Part shown: positions 58,395 to 64,000 of the stretch, one piece after another
Layout: each line of letters starts with the position of its first letter
Position numbering within the stretch: position 1 is the stretch's first letter
Assembly: GCA_032433765.1 (NCBI GenBank)
Contig: JAVIAB010000047.1
Location: 13,658,107 to 13,722,106 of the forward strand
Length of the DNA stretch: 64,000 bases
Direction of reading: 5' to 3'
DNA from: Megaustenia siamemsis
Taxonomy: Eukaryota > Mollusca > Gastropoda > Stylommatophora > Ariophantidae
Notes under the pieces: model-generated
The model's input: only the letters and a program-made list of their open reading frames with translations
The model's database searches: none
What the model was told of the DNA's origin: nothing
Translations under genes and position numbers: made by a program

Positions 58395-59095
58395 GAGAAA
58401 CAATCGCGATCATACAGAGCAAAGAATCGCAGATTGTATCACCCCTCGACGCCAACGGCAATGGAGGAAACAAAGAGGAAGAAGAAGCAGGTAAATGAAT
58501 GTAAATATCTGGCAACAATGTTAAACTCAGATGCTTGATGTACAACAGAGGTGAGATGTTGAATGGACCAGTATAAGCAGCTTTCCAAAACAATGATTAA
58601 GATACTATCCAGTTTTTTACAATGAAAATAAGAAAAAAAGAGTTCTTAAATGTTATGTAGAGCCAGTCTTAACATATGGATGTGAATCATTGATAAGAGG
58701 ACAACATACAAGAAAATCACTGGAGGTTGCAGAACTGTGGTTTTACAGAAGAATGTTGAGAACCATGGACAGCTAAGAAGAGTAATGAAAACGTCCTGAA
58801 AGAGGCCAAAGCAAAAAAAAAAAAAAAAAAGAGAAAGGGACCTAATATCCAATACTAGAAAGGAACAATCAACATTTTTTGGCCATGGAATGAAAAGGGA
58901 ACATCTGGAATATTTTGAAACAACTGGGAAAATTAAGGGAAGAAGAAATAGAGGGAAGCAAAGAGAAAAGATACCAGACAGCTTAAAAGAATGACTTGGC
59001 AGAAGGTGAACAACAGAAACGATAAATAACTCTCGAGATCGAAAGTTGTGGACAGGCATGATCACCTACGTCAGCAGGTATGGTAATTGAAGATT
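58395..59095 (+). pseudogene. LINE family C 3' copy
   Basis: KYLATMLNSDA, then KCYVEPVLTYGCES and YRRMLR-type segments, A17 insertion at about 58808, and the tail to tcacctacgtcagcaggtat. Confidence 0.83.
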
Positions 59096-59185
59096 ATAAT
59101 TAACTGCATATCAACTTAAATAATACAACAAATCATACATGCAACATTTAGCCAACAACTTAGCCACACACTCGTCCCTCTGTAC

Positions 59186-59388
59186 CTGACTGCCACTCGA
59201 CCCAACAGGTGACCACCCATAATTAGCTCATGAACCAGGTAGTAGCACGTGCTGCTCTCCATTGTCCCGTAGAATCTCGCGATATTTGGGTGACGCACAC
59301 GCTGTAACAACAGAACCTCTCGTCGGAAGTGACGTTGAGCTTCCGCATTTTGAACCAAGATTTTCTTGAGGATAACTTTGATGGCAAC
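59186..59388 (-). CDS. Kinase exon: VAIK lysine through alpha-C to hinge
   Basis: Exon of 203 bp, phase 0 at entry and 2 at exit. Acceptor ttgtttcattaag at 59389; donor GTCAG/gtacag at 59186-59185. It encodes VAIKVILKK, the ATP-anchoring lysine strand, then RREVLLLQRVRHPNI, which carries the alpha-C glutamate, and YYLVHELIMGGHLL, the hinge and start of alpha-D. All three are standard kinase landmarks at normal spacing, and Lys and Glu of the salt bridge are retained. The 56-bp minisatellite of 59396-61240 begins about 7 bp upstream of the acceptor. The downstream intron contains a LINE and the 33-bp array. Confidence 0.9.
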
Positions 59389-59395
59389 CTTAATG

Positions 59396-61240
59396 AAACA
59401 ACAAGATTCCAAAGATAGCACGTATTTATGTCTGTACACACACTGGTTATATAACAACAAGATTCTAAAGATAGCACTCTTTTATGTCTGTACACACACT
59501 GGTTATATAACAACAAGATTCTAAAGATAGTATGCTTTTATGTCTGTACACACACTGGTTATATAACAACAAGATTCTAAAGATAGCACTCCTTTATGTC
59601 TGTACACACACTGGTTATATAACAACAAGATTCCAAAGATAGCACGTATTTATGTCTGTACACACACTGGTTATATAACAACAAGATTCTAAAGATAGCA
59701 CTCTTTTATGTCTGTACACACACTGGTTATATATCAACTAGGTTCTAAAGATAGCACTCTTTTATGTCTGTACACACACTGGTTATATAACAACAAGATT
59801 CTAAAGATAGTACGCTTTTATGTCTGTACACACACTGTTTATATAACAACAAGATTCTAAAGATAGCACTCCTTTATGTCTGTACACACACTGGTTATAT
59901 AACAACAAGATTCTAAAGATAGCACGCTTTTATGTCTGTACACACACTGGTTATATAACAACAAGATTCTAAAGATAGCACGCTTTTATGTCTGTACACA
60001 CACTGGTTATATAACAACACGATTCTAAAGATAGCACGCTTTTATGTCTGTACACACACTGGTTATGTAACAACAAGAATCTAAAGATAGCACGCTTTTA
60101 TATCTGTACACACACTGGTTATGTAACAACAAGAATCTAAAGACAGCAAGGTTTAATGTTTGTACACACACTAGTTATATAACAACGATTCTAACGATTC
60201 TAACGTGTGCCTTCTCCGCAACGAAGGTTGGCTACAATGATTCGCCATTCTACTCTGTTTCTTGCTTTGATGGTGCAGGCCGTCATAGATTGACTTGACC
60301 ATCTTTTGATGTTACTGATTATAAAACAAGATTCTAAAGATAGCACGCTTTTATGTCTGTACACACTGGTTATATAACAAAATTCTAAAGATAGTACGCT
60401 TTCATGTCTGTACACACACTGGTTATATAACAACAGAATTCTAATGTCAGTTCGCTTTCATGTCTGTACACACACTGATTATATAACAACAAGATTCTAA
60501 AGTTAGTACTCTTTCATGTCTGTACACACACTAGTTATATAACAACAAGATTCTAAAGATAGCACACTTTTATATCTGTACACACACTGGTTATATAACA
60601 ACAAGATTCTAAAGTTAGTTGGCTTTCATGTCTGTACACATACTGGTTATATAACAACAAGATTCTATGGATAACACGTTTTTATACTTGTACACACACT
60701 GGTTATATAACAACAAGAATCTAAAAACATCACGTTTTTATGTCTGTACACAAACTGGTTATATAACAAGATTCTAAAGTTAGTGCGCTTGCATGTCTGT
60801 ACACTCTGGTTATATAGCAACAAGATTCTAAAGATAGCACGCCTTTATGTCTGTACACACACTGGTTATATAACAACAAGAATCTAAAAACATCACGTTT
60901 TTATGTCTGTACACAAACTGGTTATATAACAAGATTCTAAAGTTAGTGCGCTTGCATGTCTGTACACTCTGGTTATATAGCAACAAGATTCTAAAGATAG
61001 CACGCCTTTATATCTGTACACACACTGGTTATATAACAACAACATTCTAAAGATAGCACGCCTTTATGTCTGTACACACACAGGTTATATAACAACAACA
61101 TTCTAAAGATAGCACGCCTTTATGTCTGTACACACACTGGTTATATAACAACAACATTCTAAAGATAGCACGCCGTTATGTCTGTACACACACTGGTTAT
61201 ATAACAACAAGATTCTAAAGTTAGCACGCTTTCAGCTATG
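59396..61240. repeat. 56-bp minisatellite, about 31 copies, with small LINE D insert
   Basis: Unit ttatataacaacaagattct followed by aaagatagcacgcttttatg and tctgtacacacactgg. Interrupted at 60185-60312. Later units vary more (gttagt, catcacg). Its left edge is within 10 bp of the 203-bp kinase exon acceptor. Confidence 0.96.
60185..60312 (-). pseudogene. LINE family D extreme 3' end
   Basis: gaaggttggctacaatgatt, cttgctttgatggtgcaggc and ccatcttttgatgttact match the ends of 19700-19800 and 56000-56090. Confidence 0.8.
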
Positions 61241-61399
61241 CTGAATCCACACTGGGGCCAAAAATAAAATGCTACAGTTATCATGCTTACGGGCTGTATC
61301 CACACTGATTATATAAGGAGAAGAATATACGGGTCAACATATATTAAAGACAACGCTGTCTATTTTTAGTGAAATAATATTGTTGTAAGAACATTACTT

Positions 61400-61427
61400 T
61401 GTTGAGCTTTTTCTGCGAAGTTTTACG

Positions 61428-61458
<31 letters not shown>

Positions 61459-61690
61459 TCTGTCTCTCTCTCTCGTTTTTTCACTTTCTCTTACTTTCTC
61501 TCTTTCTCTTTCTTACATTTTCATTTTGTTTCTCCCGCTCTTTGTCTCTCTCTTTCACTCTGTCCCTCTTTTTCTCTCTCTCCCACTCTCCCTCTTTCTC
61601 TATCTCTCTTTCTCTACCTCCTTCTTTCTTTCTCTTTCTCTCTCCCAATCTCTCTCCCAATCTCTCTCCCAATCTCTTTCTCCTCTATTT
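61400..61690. repeat. CT-rich low-complexity tract
   Basis: (CT)n, (CTTT)n and, at the end, three tctctcccaa units. About 30 bp from the candidate kinase exon at 61722. Confidence 0.92.
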
Positions 61691-61721
61691 TACAAGTTTT
61701 ATTAAAACTCTGTAGCATCAC

Positions 61722-61787
61722 CTGAGGTCCACCGTTTGGATAGAATTTTCCAGAAAATTGTGCCCGGGCAACGACGGTAAGTATGGC
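61722..61787 (-). CDS. Candidate exon: nucleotide-binding-loop region of the kinase
   Basis: A 66-bp block bounded by tag at 61788 and CAG/gtgatg at 61722-61721. It is open in phase 0 on both sides, which matches the phase-0 start of the next exon. It translates to 22 residues, AILTVVARAQ..GGPQ, which would run directly into VAIKVI. In kinases this is where the end of the GxGxFGxV loop and beta-2 strand lie: VVARA would be the V-x-L/A part, and the FG pair would be I-L, so the loop would be degenerate. The acceptor lacks a good polypyrimidine tract and the block is short, so this is a proposal, not a firm exon. It sits between a CT-rich microsatellite (61400-61690) and a 31-bp array (61865-63735). 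Confidence 0.45.
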
Positions 61788-61864
61788 CTAGTCGTTTCAC
61801 ATTTTAACTGTCATAGTATCTATATCGTGCTAGTGTGTACACGGGACCTCCTGTTTATTGTCTT

Positions 61865-63735
61865 AATCCGAGAGGGCTAGACATCGGATCTCACTACCCA
61901 GAGAGGGCTAGACATCTGATCTCACTACCCAGAGAGGGCTAGACATCGGATCTCACTACCCAGAGAGGGCTAGACATCGGATCTCACTACCCAGAGAGGA
62001 CTAGACATCGGATCTCACTACCCAGAGAGGGCTAGACATCGGATCTCACTACCCAGAGAGGACTAGACATCGGATCTCACTACCCAGAGAGGAATAGACA
62101 TCTGATCTCACTACCCAGAGAGGGCTAGACATCGGATCTCACTACCCAGAGAGGGCTAGACATCGGATCTCACTACCCAGAGAGGAATAGACATCAGATC
62201 TCACTACCCAGAGAGGACTAGACATCTGATCTCACTACCCAGAGAGGACTAGACATCTGATCTCACTACCCAGAGAGGACTAGACATCTGATCTCACTAC
62301 CAAGAGAGGACTAGACATCGGACCTCACTACCCAGAGAGGACTAGACATCTGATCTCACTACCCAGAGAGGACTAGACATCGGACCTCACTACCCAGAGA
62401 GGACTAGACATCTGATCTCATTACCCAGAGAGGACTAGACATCGGACCTCACTACCCAGAGAGGACTAGACATCGGACCTCACTACCCAGAGAGGGCTAG
62501 ACATCGGACCTCACTACCCAGAGAGGGCTAGACATCGGACCTCACTACCCAGAGAGGACTAGACATCTGATCTCACTACCCAGAGAGGACTAGACATCGG
62601 ACCTCACTACCCAGAGAGGACTAGACATCGGACCTCACTACCCAGAGAGGGCTAGACATCTGATCTCACTACCCAGAGAGGGCTAGACATCAGACCTCAC
62701 TACCCAGAGAGGACTAGACATCGGACCTCACTACCCAGAGAGGGCTAGACATCGGACCTCACTACCCAGAGAGGGCTAGACATCTGATCTCACTACCCAG
62801 AGAGGGCTAGACATTGGACCTCACTACCCAGAGAGGACTAGACATCGGACCTCACTACCCAGAGAGGGCTAGACATCTGATCTCACTACCCAGAGAGGAC
62901 TAGACATCGGATCTCACTACCAAGAGAGGACTAGACATCGGACCTCACTACCAAGAGAGGGCTAGACATCGGATCTCACTACCCAGAGAAGACTAGACAT
63001 CGGACCTCACTACCCAGAGAGGACTAGACATCGGATCTCACTACCAAGAGAGGACTAGACATCTGATCTCACTACCAAGAGAGGACTACACATCGGATCT
63101 CACTACCTATAGAGGGCTAGACATCGGATCTCACTACCAAGAGAGGACTAGACATCGGATCTCACTACCAAGAGAGGACTAGACATCGGATCTCACTACC
63201 AAGAGAGGACTAGACATCGGATCCCACTACCAAGAGATGACTAGACATCGGATCTCACTACCAAGAGAGAACTAGACATCGGATCTCACTACCCAGAGAG
63301 AACTAGACATAGGATCTCACTACCAAGAGAGGACTAGACATCGGATCTCACTACCAAGAAAGGACTAGACAGCGGATCTCACTACCAAGAGAGAACTAGA
63401 CATCGGATCTCACTACCAAGAGAGGACTAGACATCGGATCTCACTACCCAGAGAGGACTAGACATCGGATCTCACTACCAAGAGAGGACTAGACATCGGA
63501 TCTCACTACCCAGCGAGGACTAGACATCGGATTTCACTACCAAGAGAGGGCTAGACATCGAATCTCACTACCCAGAGAGGGCTAGACATCGGATCTCACT
63601 ACCCAGAGAGGGCTAGACATCTGATCTCACTACCCAGAGAGGACTAGACATCGGATCTCACTACCCAGAGAGGACTAGACATTGAATCTCACTACCCAGA
63701 GAGGACTAGACATCGGATCTCACTACCCATAGATT
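61865..63735. repeat. 31-bp minisatellite, about 60 copies
   Basis: Unit gagaggactagacatcggat followed by ctcactaccca. Blocks differ by ggact/gggct, cgga/ctga, atc/acc and cccag/ccaag, showing local homogenisation. Confidence 0.97.
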
Positions 63736-64000
63736 AGGGGAGGGTAACTTCACTAAGAAACCACCGATTAATTTTTTCTATTTTTGAAAATTCACCCCCG
63801 TTTCTGGTAGTCTTATAACCCGGGTCCTTCTTGTCGTACCTCTAGACTACTCAGCCCCGCACAAACAATGCAAGAACATCAGTTCTTTGGAGTTTGGTGT
63901 TTTATGGTTCTCTCGTTTTGCAGGACTAGATAACAGTGTTTCTGTAAACATATTTTAAAAATAATTAAAGAAGCACTTTGTAATAAATATGGTACGTGTG
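63736..64000. other. Right-edge sequence with possible tRNA-like segment
   Basis: On minus, 63870-63810 reads ggctgagtagtctagaggta then cccgggttataagactacc, loosely like box A and box B of a tRNA-derived SINE. The remainder is AT-rich. Weak. Confidence 0.3.

Overview
This is a eukaryotic, most likely invertebrate and plausibly molluscan, intergenic/intronic window. It has canonical GT-AG introns, tRNA-derived SINEs, several families of 5'-truncated non-LTR retrotransposons (LINEs), a Tc1/mariner-like element and an unusually heavy load of minisatellites. There are no operons and no prokaryotic features. The taxon is an inference from repeat style, not from a diagnostic gene.

The only host gene I can support is on the minus strand and occupies most of the right-hand two thirds of the window. 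Six exons spell the body of a protein kinase domain in the correct order and in compatible reading phase: 59388-59186, 53671-53582, 44993-44938, 38781-38652, 34757-34633 and 28902-28693. A long terminal exon (22828-21627) encodes a non-catalytic tail. Together they give 2016 bp, 671 codons plus stop. A seventh, 66-bp candidate exon at 61787-61722 would supply the nucleotide-binding loop. The true start lies outside the window. The closest family I recognise is the HUNK-like branch of the CAMK/SNF1-related kinases. The catalytic Asp of HRD is Asn, the metal-binding Asn is Ser and the Asp of DFG is Gly, so it reads as a pseudokinase.

Layout: 1-4605 is one 67-bp minisatellite. 4837-6800 holds SINE and LINE remnants. 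6819-8924 is a Tc1/mariner-like element with 37-bp inverted ends and one nonsense codon. 9060-13305 holds SINE and LINE copies plus a 42-bp array. 13440-21500 holds minisatellites broken up by SINE and LINE insertions. 21627-61787 is the kinase gene, whose introns contain most of the remaining arrays and mobile elements. 61865-63735 is a 31-bp array.

Summing my coordinates, tandem arrays cover about 25 kb (about 39%) of the window, and several of them touch kinase splice sites. One 5' splice site is continuous with a (GTGA)n microsatellite. SINE family 1 is present in eleven copies, many with clear target-site duplications. Nested insertions let the relative order of events be read directly.
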